Shown: positions 44,709-56,246 of the stretch, piece by piece | Layout: each line of letters opens with the position of its first letter | Position numbering within the stretch: the stretch's first letter is position 1 | Origin: Adiantum capillus-veneris | Lineage: Eukaryota > Streptophyta > Polypodiopsida > Polypodiales > Pteridaceae | Reading direction: 5' to 3' | Length of the DNA: 64,000 nt | Assembly (NCBI GenBank): GCA_014529385.2 | Contig: CM043956.1 | Location: 66,997,281-67,061,280, forward strand | Notes under the pieces: model-generated | The model's input: the letters and a program-made list of their open reading frames with translations, nothing else | Databases searched by the model: none | Told to the model about the DNA's origin: nothing | Translations under genes and position numbers: made by a program

Positions 44709-45320
44709 ATGGGGAGGGTTGCTTCTATTGAATAGAATACAATTCTTTTGGAGCCATATATACCAAAAGATAATTCCCCTTCAAACATTCCACAACGGGA
44801 TGTCCAGCCCTTTGCATTGGCCTAGCTGATAGTAGTTATAAGTCATGAATCACTATGAAAATCTTCAAGTGTTTACCGTGCTGTTTTACCGCGCTTTGTA
44901 GAAGGTGCAAACTCAGCTAGTTGTGTTTAAATTATCACCGTGTCTGTTTTCTTGTTTATTATCACGATTTTTACGGCAATTGTTACCGCTGTTATTACCG
45001 CGTTTATTTTTGAAAAAAATTTAACGCCTAAACTTTCAAATTCTGACTTAAACATCCCTCCCCCCCCTTTCAAATTTTGGTGTTTCCCACCTCTCGATAA
45101 AAATTAAAGAATATTGTATGAAAATTTCAAATTTAAAAAAGAAAAGAGAAAGAAAGAGAGAGAGAGGAGGGAGGGATAATAAGATTACACTTGGTTACTG
45201 TTAAAATAATCACTTTCAGTTGATTAACATAATTGAGCATGTTCACAAATCTAGAGAGAGGAAGAGGGGGGAGAGAGAGATGAATGGATTACACGACCAA
45301 AAAACTTCATAACTGCAAAA
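44709..45320. other. No recognisable gene; purine-rich and AT-rich stretches
   Basis: Several 'TTACCGC' repeats occur at 44875-45010, a C run at 45060-45067 and GA-rich stretches at 45133-45172 and 45253-45281. No gene or transposon end was identified. Confidence 0.4.
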
Positions 45321-45323
45321 TGT

Positions 45324-45563
45324 TTATGAATCATCTTCCAAAAGATCCCTACATGAGGCATCATCCATTTCTAAGCCCATGACTCCTAAATCAATAAAGA
45401 GAGAAACAGAATTGTCGTTTGTGGATGCATTGGCTTCATCATCTTCGAGTTCGTCATCCTCTATCTCATCATCTTCATCATCATGACAATCACCCTCGCT
45501 AAGACTTGTTGCCACCGGCCTTGATTCATCGACCTCCCTCTCCTTTGTCTCCACCTCATCCAA
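45324..45563 (-). pseudogene. Acidic C-terminal-like ORF fragment, unassigned
   Basis: 79-codon minus-strand frame, MDEVETKEREVDESRP..., with the acidic run 'DEDDEIEDDELEDDE' and the end 'EMDDASCRDLLEDDS'. Composition resembles acidic tails of some plant nuclear proteins or hAT-type transposases, but no diagnostic residue is present. Its upstream side runs into the partial protease copy, so it is likely a chance fusion or a truncated gene end. Confidence 0.25.
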
Positions 45564-45584
45564 AGTCGAAGGTTGAGTTGGAGG

Positions 45585-45796
45585 ATGAACTGCTCCTCTA
45601 CATCAATCTGCCACTTAGTAAATTTGCGTTACCATGCCATATAGAAAGCGCTATCAAAGTGCTGTTGTCAAACATATTAGACCTACTGCTGTTGCCTGCA
45701 GTTGCCTTTAGCGCCATCGTTAGAGTCACGTCCAATATAATTAGTGTTGCCAGGACGGTACTGCTACCCATTTTTGGCCTACTAATTATTACATAG
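45585..45796 (-). pseudogene. Second, truncated copy of the protease N-terminal segment
   Basis: Matches 43549-43690 plus 43808-43892 at most positions. On the minus strand it codes MGSSTVLA..LIILDVTLTMA followed by 'KATAGNSSRSNMFDNSALIA' and ends in the serine-run region. It lacks the 118-bp tandem duplicate seen at 43758-43863, so it shows the ancestral N-terminus. Its 5' flank is cut by the LTR beginning TGTTAG at 45797. Confidence 0.85.
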
Positions 45797-45859
45797 TGTT
45801 AGCGGGTCATCGCGACGAACCTCTATAGCATAGCTTTTTGTACTAACATAATGTCAATA

Positions 45860-48456
45860 TGCAAGGAAGCGACTCGGGATGGGGCACGGAGACTTAATGA
45901 GAGTGTCAATCCCATCAAAGTAAACTCAGAGGGCTACTCATTCTACGATAAAAAGAAAATCAACCACTTCCTAGCCGGAAAATCAGTATGCGTCCAACCT
46001 CATCGCTCTAGGTCATTGCCTTTTTGGCATCTAGACGAATTCGGAATGCAACAAAACTTAAGGAGAAGTATGAAAACACCTAGAGACTGCACAATCCTAC
46101 CAAGTTCTGCAACCATCTAGGAAGGTACATAAATCACGATTCATCACAAAAAATGTGCAAAAAACTTAAACAAAACTACTCGGAAAGGTCCCCTTGAACA
46201 TTTATCCATGGTCAAAACATCCAAAAACAACCATTTTAACCTTCAAATCAATGCATTTAGCTCACAAGCAATGCATCTCGAACCACAAGAGAATTGAGAA
46301 TGGTTATCCTTAAATTGTAGAGCAAGAGACAAGGTAGAATGTGCTATTTGGAAATGAATTTTGATTACCAGTCTAGGAGAAAAGAGGATTACAATTTGTA
46401 ATAGCAAGAAGCTCTCACAACGAACGTTCAAAAAACTCCTTCAAGCTAATGATATCTCATTTTTCTAAAACTAAGGGTTTTGACTTAAAGGCTAATGGAG
46501 CTTTCCCACGGCCATTCGGCCACTTACAAGGGTGTAGACAATTGAACAACATTTTGAAATTCTGATGATACCATCTGGTAGGGTTCATCTAGATAGTACC
46601 TTGGTCCAAAATATTTGGGATTTGGATCAATGGTTTGACACTTGGGCTAATTTTTGAAAATCTTTTGCAGACTTAGAGAATTTTTCATTTTGAAGTGGAT
46701 TTTGGAATTCAAATGGCTTGAAACTTCATGGCTTGGCTTTCTTGAACATACTGGATTAAATGGCATGGATTTTTCTTTGATTGGGCAAAAAGGTACATGG
46801 ATCGCGATCCATGTTTAGATGAATTTTGACATATGTTTCTATAGGTCTGCATAGTACACTGGTGAAATTTTTTCAGATTTGGACATGTTTTTCCTTAGTT
46901 TGCCCCATTTTCTAGTTCATGGCCATGTTTTTTCCGTTTTGACCATATCTGTTTCTTGGAACCATTTTTGGGCACATTCTTTGCTTGATATCTATCATTG
47001 TCTTGATTCCCAATGATTTGGGTATGTAGTTCATAGCTTTGCCTTGCTCCCTATCAAATTCTATAAGAATTTGAATTCATTTGAGGAGACAAATTGATTT
47101 TGCCAAATTTTACCATTTTGCAAGTAATCGTTTGCTTGGTTTTGATCCTCCAAACATCCTTAAGTTACATTTCCTTGTTGATAGGCTTCCAGGAGAGTGT
47201 GAAGTCTCCTGACAGGCTTAAGCAGCAATTTGAAAACTTCTCAAGAACTCTGCTTTTAGCCCTACTTCATAAGTTTTGCTGGCATCCTACCATTTGTCCT
47301 CTCCCTGAGTTTTTACTAGAAGCCTACCCTTTTCTCTCTAAAAATGACCAAAAGACCATTTGCAGATTGAAGGTAGCAAACTAGGAGGATTTGATGATCT
47401 TAAGAGCAATTTTTGTGATTATTTTTGCAGCACTAGTCATATTTTTGCATTCCCCAGCTAATGAGCCACTCCTGCCCTAATTTTGGCTAATTGTGTTGGA
47501 TAGAAATCCTACCATGACCACTAATTTTTGATAGAGTCTCTATCAGAATTAGAGTAACCCTCTTATGTCGGCCTACTATTCCAACGGATGGCCAAAAGGA
47601 AAATCACAAAATTAATGATCCTTGATCTACTAAAAGGCTGTGATTCAAAGTAGATCAATGCTCAAAATGGGACAAGTACTTACCCTAACAACAATATGTC
47701 TTTAATAACATGAACATACTTCTAAGGGGGAAGTACCTTTCGAGGCTAAAGACGGAAGATCCAAAAGTCCCTTGTAGCTTCAGGTACCTGGGAAGATCTT
47801 CATTGCAAAGGAGTATAGCCGAGATCAAAACAAATCTTTTTAGAAGATTAAACAGGGTATATCAATCTATTAGCTAGGCAAAAGAGGCTCTTGCTATTAG
47901 GCACAAAAGAGCCTTATCCTTTAAAGAAAAAGAAAAAAAATTTGGGTCTTACTAAACTTCCCCAAGGCTCATCTAAGGCAAATTACACACAAGAATCCTA
48001 CGAGCCATTAAAGGTATTATGCTAGGTCAGCACAAAGATACTATGGCCCCTTCTAAATTTTCAAGCCCATCCATCAGATGGCTTATCAAGTAAAGTTGCC
48101 CAACTACTGGCTCATATATATCATTTTCATGAGAGCCTATTCGAGCCTTATTAAGGAGAGACACCAATAGAGGCTATAAATGAAGACCCACCAGAGATCA
48201 AGGATGAAGCAAACGAGCTCCAACCCAAGTTCATCCTTCGACAGGAACATAAGGTATTAAGAAATGGTAAGATTACGGACAATTTCTTTTTTAAGCTAAG
48301 AATTATCCTTTCAAAGATGCTAATTGCATGCAAAGAACATAGCTTAATGATAATATGAACCTTGTTAATGATTCTTACAATGACACAGAAGAGTAAGCAA
48401 ATGCAAAAGAAATGCAATTTAAATGATCAATGTTTTTGTCTTATAAGACTCTCTTT
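45860..48456. other. No recognisable gene; interior of the large LTR element
   Basis: The stretch after the LTR start has a 90-codon open frame (45851-46120) without motifs. At 46798-46813 lies one copy of the palindrome ATGGATCGCGATCCAT, in the context 'AAAAAGGTAC' shared with the array at 60.6-61.75 kb. The remainder (46.9-48.4 kb) has only short frames. Confidence 0.4.
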
Positions 48457-48588
48457 TTATGTTTTGTGCACAAATTTTAAGAAGTATGCATACTTAGGAT
48501 CATGTTTGGGGTGACTACGTCTCCCAAACACCAAGTAGAACTTGTCTACTTTGGAAGTATGATATGGACTAAAAAGATCAGACATGCT
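48457..48588 (-). pseudogene. Unassigned ORF of the large LTR element, part 3
   Basis: Reads 'SDLFSPYHTSKVDKFYLVF' and 'RRSHPKHDPKYAYFLKFV' on the minus strand. With the element at 48589-51727 and one target-site copy removed, it continues in frame from 51728-51877 ('IIPEWMTLSAAS'). Confidence 0.5.
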
Positions 48589-48908
48589 TGTAAAGTGTGA
48601 GCTTTGTACTAAGGTGTGAGTCAAGGAGAGGAGAGTGGATTTATCCCACATACTGTGGAGAAAGGCTGTAGAGCTACTTAAAGCTCATTTCTTGAATCAA
48701 TAAACAACAACTTCATTTTGCACTACATGCTTGTCTATGGTGAGCTTGTGCTAAGCTAAGTCAATACTCAAGATTGTGTTTATGAGTCCAAGATAATCCT
48801 ATCTTGGAACCTAATTCAGTTGAGTGATAACCTTGCTTACACACACTCACACACTTGCACCATGTTTCTCTTTCATCCACCATAGCTAGCACGATCCAAA
48901 TCCTAACA
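48589..48908 (+). repeat. 5' LTR of the gag-only copia element (320 bp)
   Basis: TGTAAAGTGTGAGC...ATCCTAACA, followed after two T by the initiator-Met primer site. Confidence 0.95.
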
Positions 48909-48910
48909 TT

Positions 48911-48922
48911 TGGTATCAGAGC
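48911..48922 (+). other. Primer-binding site, initiator Met tRNA type
   Basis: TGGTATCAGAGC, 2 nt after the LTR end. Confidence 0.95.
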
Positions 48923-50237
48923 CATGGTGTGCTAGCTAGGATTTTCATTATGCATTAGTGTGTGTTAATCATTAGCATCTCCATTAGCTTCGATTAGCAC
49001 TTCTTAATCATCTTTTCTTGAGTCCTTAATCTATCATCACCTCTCTCTTTCTACCTCTAATAATCATCACTTAGTAATCACTAGACTAATTAGTTGTGAG
49101 CAAGCTCATGGGTTTGATTCCTATGAACCACTACTCACTAGCTAATTGGAATCTTAATTAGCATAAGAGTGCATTAATCTTTTGTCAAGAACTTGTATTT
49201 TGCATACAATAGCTGCTCCTTATTTTAGCAAAACTGGCATTTGTAATTGGTGTGCGTAGCCCGTCTCGAGAGCTTTCCAACAAGCATGTGCATGCTTAAA
49301 TCGTCCCAAAATTTATCAAACAATGGTTTGATTAAATTTGGCATTTCTTTGTGAGCCATTTTTATTCATCCTCTGTGCATTTGTGTGTCTGCAACAGCAA
49401 AATCAACAACCCAAAATTTGTGTGTGTGTGTGTGTGTAAAGTTCATGCATTAAATGCTCAAACACCCTCTGCTGGACCCGCAAGAAGCATCCCTATTATA
49501 GGGTGTTGACCATTTTAAAGAAGAAGGCCCGTCCCCACCACGCTTGGACGCCCACTGGCGGAGATGAAAATAGCGCTCAACTGATTTTAATGCAGTTTCG
49601 GGACCGCAAACGGACGGGGCTGGCCGACTGTCCGTCCGACGATGCTGGCGAGCGATGCGCGCATGACTGTCCTCCGCCGATCGGTGCCTTGCCCGCCTAG
49701 CCTGCATGCGCTTGCCCGGCAATCTGCCCGCCGCCCGGACTTACCCTGCTACCCGGATCTTTTCCAGGGACCAATTTCCACACACTGCATGCCAACTTGA
49801 TTCACCATTGACTCTCACTGAATTAGAGTTGTTATATGCAAACTCAAAGGATCGCAATTGATTGTTGAAGCCTATATTGTAAGCACACGACCCTTGTATC
49901 CATTTGCAAAGATTGGGTAGACAATGCCTTGAAGAGAGTCTCTTCAACTAGAAAGACCCCCAATTGCATCCATTGCACTAGCATCCATGCATTGACATCC
50001 AATAAATCAACCAAAGGTGACTTTTGTGAAGAGGGGCTTCACCGACGGTGAAGAGGAGCTTCAAAAAATTTAAAGGAATTTTCTCTTACTCTCTTTCTCA
50101 TTAAAATTTTTTCAAATCTTGCAGCCAAGCACAATAACTTGCAAATACATAATCATCTTTCTTTATTTGCGCACCGTGTAAAGAGGCAGACACTGGCTAG
50201 GAGAGACTCCTAAGCTAAGACCCCTCTATTGGCACAA
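48923..50237 (+). other. 1.3-kb non-coding leader of the gag-only element
   Basis: No gene. A short (TG)n run lies at 49421-49436. The GC-rich part at 49520-49740 contains frames on both strands that have no motif. Confidence 0.5.
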
Positions 50238-51160
50238 ATGGGGGACAAGGGAATAGAGAAATTCAATGGGGAGGGATTTCACACTTGGCAAACGAAGTTA
50301 AGAGGCTACCTTATGAAAAAATGTTTGTGGTTTGTCATCAGCACTGCCGTAGAGCAACAAGCCGAACCTGATGGAGTGCACACAAGGGCATCTACACTCA
50401 TAGCAAGTGCACAGAATTTGGCCAAAGACGAACAAGCATTGGGAATTATCATAACTTCTTTGCATGATAACTATGTGCATTTCATAGATGAATGTAAGCA
50501 TGCACATGAAGCCTGGCATGTCCTAGAAAGTAATTTTGTAGCTAGAGCCAAAAGAAGCAAAGTTAGTCTTAAAAGACAGCTTTACAAAGTTACTATGCTT
50601 CAAGGGGAGGATATTGCTAGCCTAGTGAACAGGCTTAAGAGCATTGTCACACAACTCACTTACATCCAAGTTGAAGTACCATAAGATGACAAAGTGGCTA
50701 TACTTTTAGTGCACTTCCACCTTCTTATGACCACTTAGTCACAATTCTTGAAGAAAAAGAACCAGCACCACCATTTCAAGATGTCATCAACTCAGTCCAA
50801 GCAGAAGAAAGAAAGCAAAGAGGTTCACTTACCCCATCAGGAGGAGTTTTCATCGCAACATCTTCAAGGGGAAGATATTCGCCATCAACATCGACAAACG
50901 GACGAAAGTGTTATGAATGTGGAAGAATGGGACACGTAGTGAAACATTGCTACACAAACAAACCTTGCAATAAATGTGGTAGGAAGGGACACCCTCCTTC
51001 TCGGTGCTACTCAAGTGGAGGCAGTAGCAGTAGAGAAAGCAGCAGTAGTAGAAGCAACAACAGAAGCAACGAAGGCAAGAGACCTGACAGAGGATCAGCT
51101 CACATAGTAGAAGACAAAAAGGAGGAAGAAGAAGGTAGCGTTTGGGAAGACCCATTTTGA
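50238..51160 (+). pseudogene. Copia-type gag with two zinc knuckles, nearly intact
   Basis: Starts at ATG 50238 (MGDKGIEKFNGEGFHTWQTK). The N-terminal half is a copia gag (UBN2-like) fold: 'WQTKLRGYLMKKCLW', 'AHEAWHVLESNF', 'LKRQLYKVTMLQGEDIASLV'. There is one TAA at 50682-50684 ('EVP*DDKVA') and one frame change near 50712. The rest continues 'LPPSYDHLVTILEEKE' to two CCHC knuckles, CYECGRMGHVVKHC (about 50908-50949) and CNKCGRKGHPPSRC (about 50968-51009), then a serine/arginine-rich and acidic tail ending at TGA near 51160. The product would form particles and bind the element RNA. Reverse transcription would depend on another element. Confidence 0.85.
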
Positions 51161-51189
51161 AGATGCAGACTCTCTACTTGTAGGGGAGG

Positions 51190-51365
51190 ATTTTTTCCTG
51201 TGTGGATACCAGCTTATCATCCTATGTGGACATCACCATCCTTTGTGGATTGTTCTTGTGTGGATTTTACCATCCTATGTGGATATCACCATCCTTTGTG
51301 GACTTTATTTTCCTGTGGGGATATCACCATCCTGTGTGGATTTTGTTAGCCTGTGTAGATCGTGC
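51190..51365 (+). repeat. Minisatellite upstream of the 3' LTR
   Basis: About seven imperfect copies of a 20-24-bp unit, 'TGTGGATATCACCATCCT', between gag and the purine tract. Confidence 0.85.
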
Positions 51366-51407
51366 ATCTTCAGTATCTTGTCTTAGTCCAAACTTCAAGG
51401 GGAGGAT

Positions 51408-51727
51408 TGTAAAGTGTGAGCTTTGTCCTAAGGTGTGAGTCAAGGAGAGGAGAGTGGATTTATCCCACATACTGTGGAGCAAGGCTATAGAGCTACTTAA
51501 AGCTCATTTCTTGAATCAATAAACAACAACTTCATTTTGCACTACATGCTTGTCTATGGTGATCTTGTGCTAAGCTAAGTCAATACTCAAGATTGTGTTT
51601 ATGAGCCCAAGCTAATCCTATCTTGGAACCTAATTCACTTGAGTGATAACCTTGCTTACACACACTCTCACACTTGCACCATGTTTCTCTTTCATCCACC
51701 ATAGCTAGCACGATCCAAATCCTAACA
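51408..51727 (+). repeat. 3' LTR of the gag-only copia element (320 bp)
   Basis: Same length and ends as the 5' LTR, followed by the ATGCT target-site copy. Confidence 0.95.
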
Positions 51728-51877
51728 ATGCTTGCGGCAGACAATGTCATCCACTCTGGAATGATGTCGTAGGGTAAAAATGGATCCTCTACCCGCTAAG
51801 ACCAATGGACTAATGGGTGAGACTTTACCATCTCTACCTCATAGTCAAGGATGACAATGATTTCAAGAGAGAGGTAA
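51728..51877 (-). pseudogene. Unassigned ORF of the large LTR element, part 2
   Basis: Minus strand 'YLSLEIIVILDYEVEMVKSH', one TAG, then 'RVEDPFLPYDIIPEWMTLSA', running into the ATGCT target site and continuing at 48588. Function unknown; gag-like is only a guess. Confidence 0.45.
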
Positions 51878-53675
51878 TGTCATAAAAATTAATATCTAAC
51901 CAACCCAAATGATTTTCTCATATTAAACTGATCACTTAATGTGGGAGAATACACAGAAACAAGGGTTAAGATATAGACATGTGCTTATAGATCTATCTCA
52001 ACATGGGGCCAATGGTAAAGGGGCCCAAATGAAAGATGGTCTATCAAAGAGCAAGGCTAACCAATGGAGCATAAGACCTTAGGGTTAGCTTCATTGAAGA
52101 CCTCCAATAATGTGTGTAAACGTCCTTTGACCTTAGGTAAGCTAGGGCTGAGCTGGAGGCGGGAACCCGACCCAGCTCGAGGTGCTTGTCCTGCTTGTCA
52201 TGCTTGATGACTAAGGTGCTTGAGGTGCTTGAGATGCTAGGGTTGCACTTAAGGTGAGAACCTAGCCCAAGCTTAAAGTGCTTAACGGCCAAGCTTGTGG
52301 TGGGAACTGGGTGGGCCTATGTATGACGGGCTTGAGGTGTCAAAAAGTCAAATATTCAATCCCTACAAGGAGGGGGTGAGCCCTACATGAGGGGGGATGA
52401 GAGAGAACACCCACACACTCACACAAGGCATGCTTAGTACAAAGAAAGCAAAAGGGACACTTGTCAAGTTCCTCCTCATGTTGCCCTCATGGTGTGCCTA
52501 AAGCCTATTCGTTGGCCACCCAAGGGGTCCAATGATAATTTAAGGGATTTAAATAATTGATTTTGCATTTATCAAGTCCTCTCTCTCAAAGGGGAAAGGG
52601 GGACACTTGTTCTAAGGCTACCCTTACTGCTTGTAATGCCTCCTGCTTATGATTGGCTAGGCCTGGAGGGGTCCAATGAGCTTCAAGCATGAGCTACAAG
52701 GGGGGGTAGACCCAAGAAATCTAGGGGGTTGCTTAGGGGGTATACTCACCCACACACACTCAAAAAAACTCTCATTGTGTGCTAGGCAAGGTGCAAGAGC
52801 TCCATCTCCTTCTCCAAGCTCCTTGAGAAGTTGAGAGCCTACACCAACACTCTTGGCTATGGAATGCAAATCCAACCAAGAGCTATGCTTCAATGCTTAA
52901 GCTTTCCATATTCTCCATCTTCATTACTATGCTATTATGTATGCTAAGCAAGAAGACTTATGATAAGTGAGGAATTATTTCTTTCTCCTATGGAATAGTT
53001 CTTCTTCATCTTCCCTACCCTCATTCCCTGCTAGCTCTCTCCACCTTCGAAGGTGTTTGAGGTCTTGGGACTGAGGCTTGGGATAGTTAATGCTTTCTAC
53101 AAAGTGCATGTTATGCTTATTTCAAGAAGGCTAGTGGTTTATTGCAAGTAGATTAGTTACTTAATGTAAGTAGATTAATTGTATTGCAAGGTAGATTAAT
53201 TGTTGCTTTAGGCACAAGTTGATGCATAAAAGTATACATCTTCATGCACTCTAATGATTTAGGGAACACAAAGACTAATGATGTTCACAAGTCCTTGATT
53301 GTTTTCAAGCTAATATTGATTGTTCATATTATGCAAAAGCTTGGTGTATGAAGCTTCCATCTCCATACTGTCAAAGAGGTCTCAAGGAACACAAAGATTG
53401 TATTGTACCAAGTCTTACTTAATGAGAGAATCTATAATACAAATGCCTTTTGGAGGGGGGACCGGCTCCACATAAATCCAGTCCTCAACTGTTGTCATAT
53501 TCTCTAAACTCTCTCTCTCTCTCTCTCTTGCAAAAGTATTGCTCATGCCTAGTTAATTAAGTGTTATGATTGAGTTGCTACTACCAATTAAGTTCACCCT
53601 CTATGATCTCAAAGTTTCTCACTCTAATTCTCTTAATTCCGCTATTCTCTAAGTTCATAGTCCATTTCCATTACA
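51878..53675 (-). repeat. 3' LTR (1798 bp) of the truncated gypsy element
   Basis: Aligns with 58204-59840. It has an extra ~200 bp near 53100-53345 relative to the other LTR, with 'AAGTAGATTAATTGTATTGC' type short repeats. It shares 'GGTGCTTGAGGTGC' 9-bp repeats, but fewer copies. Confidence 0.9.
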
Positions 53676-53976
53676 TTAATCTTTGGAATGTAGCAGGGGC
53701 ATTGGTCTTGCCAAAAGGAATTACCCTGTAGGCAAATATACCCCACTCTATTGCAAAAGCTATCTTATGCGGATCTTCCGCTTTAATTGTCAACTGGTTG
53801 TATCCTGAGAACCCATCCAGAAAACTATAGGCGTCTTTTCCTTCTACTCTCTCAATAACATGATCCATTATTGGTAGTGGATAGTTATCCCTGATGGTGG
53901 CTACATTTACCTGTTTGAGGTTTACAGAGACACGCAGTTTATTATTATTTTTGGGTACTACCACAATAGGGGACAC
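53676..53976 (-). pseudogene. Gypsy RT N-terminal fragment, cut at the LTR
   Basis: Open minus-strand frame 'SPIVVVPKNNNKLRVSVNLK', 'TIRDNYPLPIMDHVIERV', 'AYSFLDGFSGYNQLTIKAED', 'RVIPFGKTNAPATFQRLM'. These are gypsy RT blocks 1-4 in good condition. The catalytic YxDD block that should follow within about 25 residues is absent because the LTR begins there. The fragment may end exactly at a deletion junction. Confidence 0.9.
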
Positions 53977-55465
53977 GCAATCGGTGTGGTCAATCTCATA
54001 GATAAACTCGGCATCCTTTGTTTGTCTATCTCTTCCTTAATTTTCTTGGCAAAAGTCTCATTGTATGTGTAAGGACGTTGTGTGCGTGGTCGGGCATCGC
54101 TCTTAAGGGGTATCGTATGATGACAGATCTCAGGATCTATCCCCTTTAGATCTTTGTATTATCTGAGCGTGTCGACTAAAAGTCGCTCCGTGGCGATGTA
54201 TGCCGGTTTAGGCTCCTCACTTGATTCTGCTAAGTTGATACATTTGGCTGTTTCAGGCTCATCATATGAAGTTCCTGGTTCCTTGGGATCGTTTGGGTCT
54301 CTGCACCGCAATTTTTCTGTCTTGAATAGTATACTTCTTATAATGGGAAGGTGCATCGAATTTATCATTGTTTGATTCCTCGTCAGTTTCCATTTCTGTT
54401 GTCCAAACTTCCTTCAAAGCTCGTTTCAGTTCATTGTACTTGATTTTGCACTCCATTTTGGACAACTTCGTGGATTTCTTGAAATTGCTCTCTTTTTTTG
54501 GTTTTTGTGGGTTCTTCTTTTTTGTTTTTGTTTTGGTTGAGTCAGGTTTCATGTACCTCTTTGATATCGCATCTTTGAGGCAATCAATTGCTTCTACTAA
54601 CCTTAAGTACTGCGTTTTGTCGGTTAACAGAGATACCGAGTCTTCATTGGCCTTGTTTCGGTTGTTGTTTCTACATTTATCTCAATATCTGTGCTGTCTT
54701 TGAGGATTTTGGTTTTGAAAATCATAGTAAATCACCTATCAATCCTTCCGTTTGATGTTCTGACTTGAGCTACTAGACAACTCGTCGTCTGCGTTGTCCT
54801 CTAACAGCTTATTGGTCGAGTCCTAGAAAGATTCTTTGTTCGTTTGGTCAAGGTCTCTTACTAAGAATTCATTCACTATGTGTTGCCACTTGGCAACCCC
54901 CTCCTCGTCAGGGACTTCCCATTCTAATTTTGGATCTAGGCTGACACTCATCATCTAGAATGGAATGATATCATATCCCTCCTCATCGCAGAATTTGGTG
55001 AGGGTCACCTTGTTTACACAAACATCAAGAGTGGCTAGTATCTGTTGCCATCCAAAAGAATCAAACATCTCTTTTGAAAAAGGCTCTGGTATATATGCCT
55101 CGTCTTGTGTAGTCCTATCAAGAATGCAATCTGATTTTTTTAAACTACCACCTTTCGAAAGCTTCTCCTGTCCAGTGGTGAGCTTTGTTCTTCAACCAAG
55201 ACGGTACTACCCCCTTCTTGGTTAGTTCTGGAGTTCAGGTCTTCTCTTGGGGTTCGTTCTACATCTCTATAGCTATGATCTGTGACATTAATTTTTGTAG
55301 TGACATCCTTTTCCTTAGATAGATATAGTCATAACCCCAATCTTGTACCATTTTGAGCTGGCGCATGAATGGTCTGCCCTATATGATGTCAAAATTGTTG
55401 TTCTCGTTGAAATTCATAATAGCGAACGTCTGTTCATATGCAATTCCACAAGAGGTTATCAAAAT
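53977..55465 (-). pseudogene. Gypsy polyprotein, protease-RT spacer, decayed
   Basis: Minus-strand frames with several stops, including a lysine-rich segment ('TKTKKKNPQKPKKESNFK', about 54460-54545) and acidic/charged stretches. Its position fits the spacer between protease and RT. No domain is recognised. Confidence 0.5.
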
Positions 55466-55831
55466 CTATTGCAGGATGCCAATTGGTCTTTCCAAATACC
55501 CATCTGCTAATTGAAGTTTCATTCTAGTCTTTTGGAGAGCAGGTCTTCCCCATTTTTTCCACATTGCTTTGGTAGCTATGGCTATTCCAGCCCCACTATC
55601 CAATATTTTTATCGACTTAACCTCTTTGTACTCCACCAGCAGGGTATTGTTTCCTTCTTCACCTTCCCAATAATCCCCTACCTTGCTCACTAGTACTGGC
55701 TCATGTTTAGTTTGTTTTGAGGGTTGTGTTTCCAGTTTTTTGGAGAAGCATTGGGTGGAGGAATTATCAGCCCTATTTTTTCCAAATCGGGTTTCATGGT
55801 TACCAATAAATGAAGGTAACGTCTTCAACAA
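55466..55831 (-). pseudogene. Gypsy retroviral-type protease
   Basis: Open frame of 121 codons. 'KILDSGAGIAIATKAMWKKW' (about 55560-55615) carries the catalytic D-S-G-A, followed by 'GRPALQKTRMKLQLADGYLE' and 'RPIGILQ'. It is preceded by 'VGDYWEGEEGNNTLLVEYKE', as in the related copy at 26.3 kb. It would mature the gag-pol precursor. Confidence 0.85.
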
Positions 55832-56246
55832 CTACGGTTTATTGTCTTCTGATATGACTATACCTGCATCACCATACAGGGATCGAATGTCATTTGGGTA
55901 GAGCTCATGATCCAAGTGGATCTCTGTGATAGGAGCTGACAAAAGTGAGCACTTCCATCTTTTCTATTCTTGATCTGTTCCCAAAGTTTTTAAAGCCATT
56001 GTTCTTCTAATTCTAGAATTGGCAGTGGTGCTTGCGAATACATTCCATCTGTCGTATTGGCTTCCACCCTCGTATCAAATGGTGTTTCGTTTACAAAATT
56101 TGGTTGGTCTTCCTTTTCAATTCCCCACCCCTCTCTAAGTCTTGGATTTTTTCACGGATTAATACCTCAGTTTTTGGAGCAGTCGGAACTGATGTTTCCA
56201 TAAGCGCTTGAGTGGCTTGGATGAGCTCCCTACACATCTTTAGCCT

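Larger units (their letters stand above)
48589..51727 (+). mobile_element. Gag-only copia-type element (TR-GAG-like), 3.1 kb
   Basis: Two 320-bp LTRs (48589-48908 and 51408-51727; TGTAAAGTGTGAGC...AATCCTAACA) are flanked by ATGCT (48584-48588 and 51728-51732). PBS TGGTATCAGAGC is at 48911-48922 and the purine tract 'AAGGGGAGGA' lies before 51408. The 2.5-kb interior contains a gag gene and no protease, integrase or RT. The LTRs differ at roughly nine positions by eye, about 97% identity, so it is among the youngest insertions here. Its layout matches the TR-GAG class of non-autonomous plant elements. Confidence 0.9.

Noticed and set aside
49450-49722. GC-rich frames on both strands in the leader of the gag-only element
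   Set aside because: No motif, overlapping frames on both strands, and the position is a non-coding leader.
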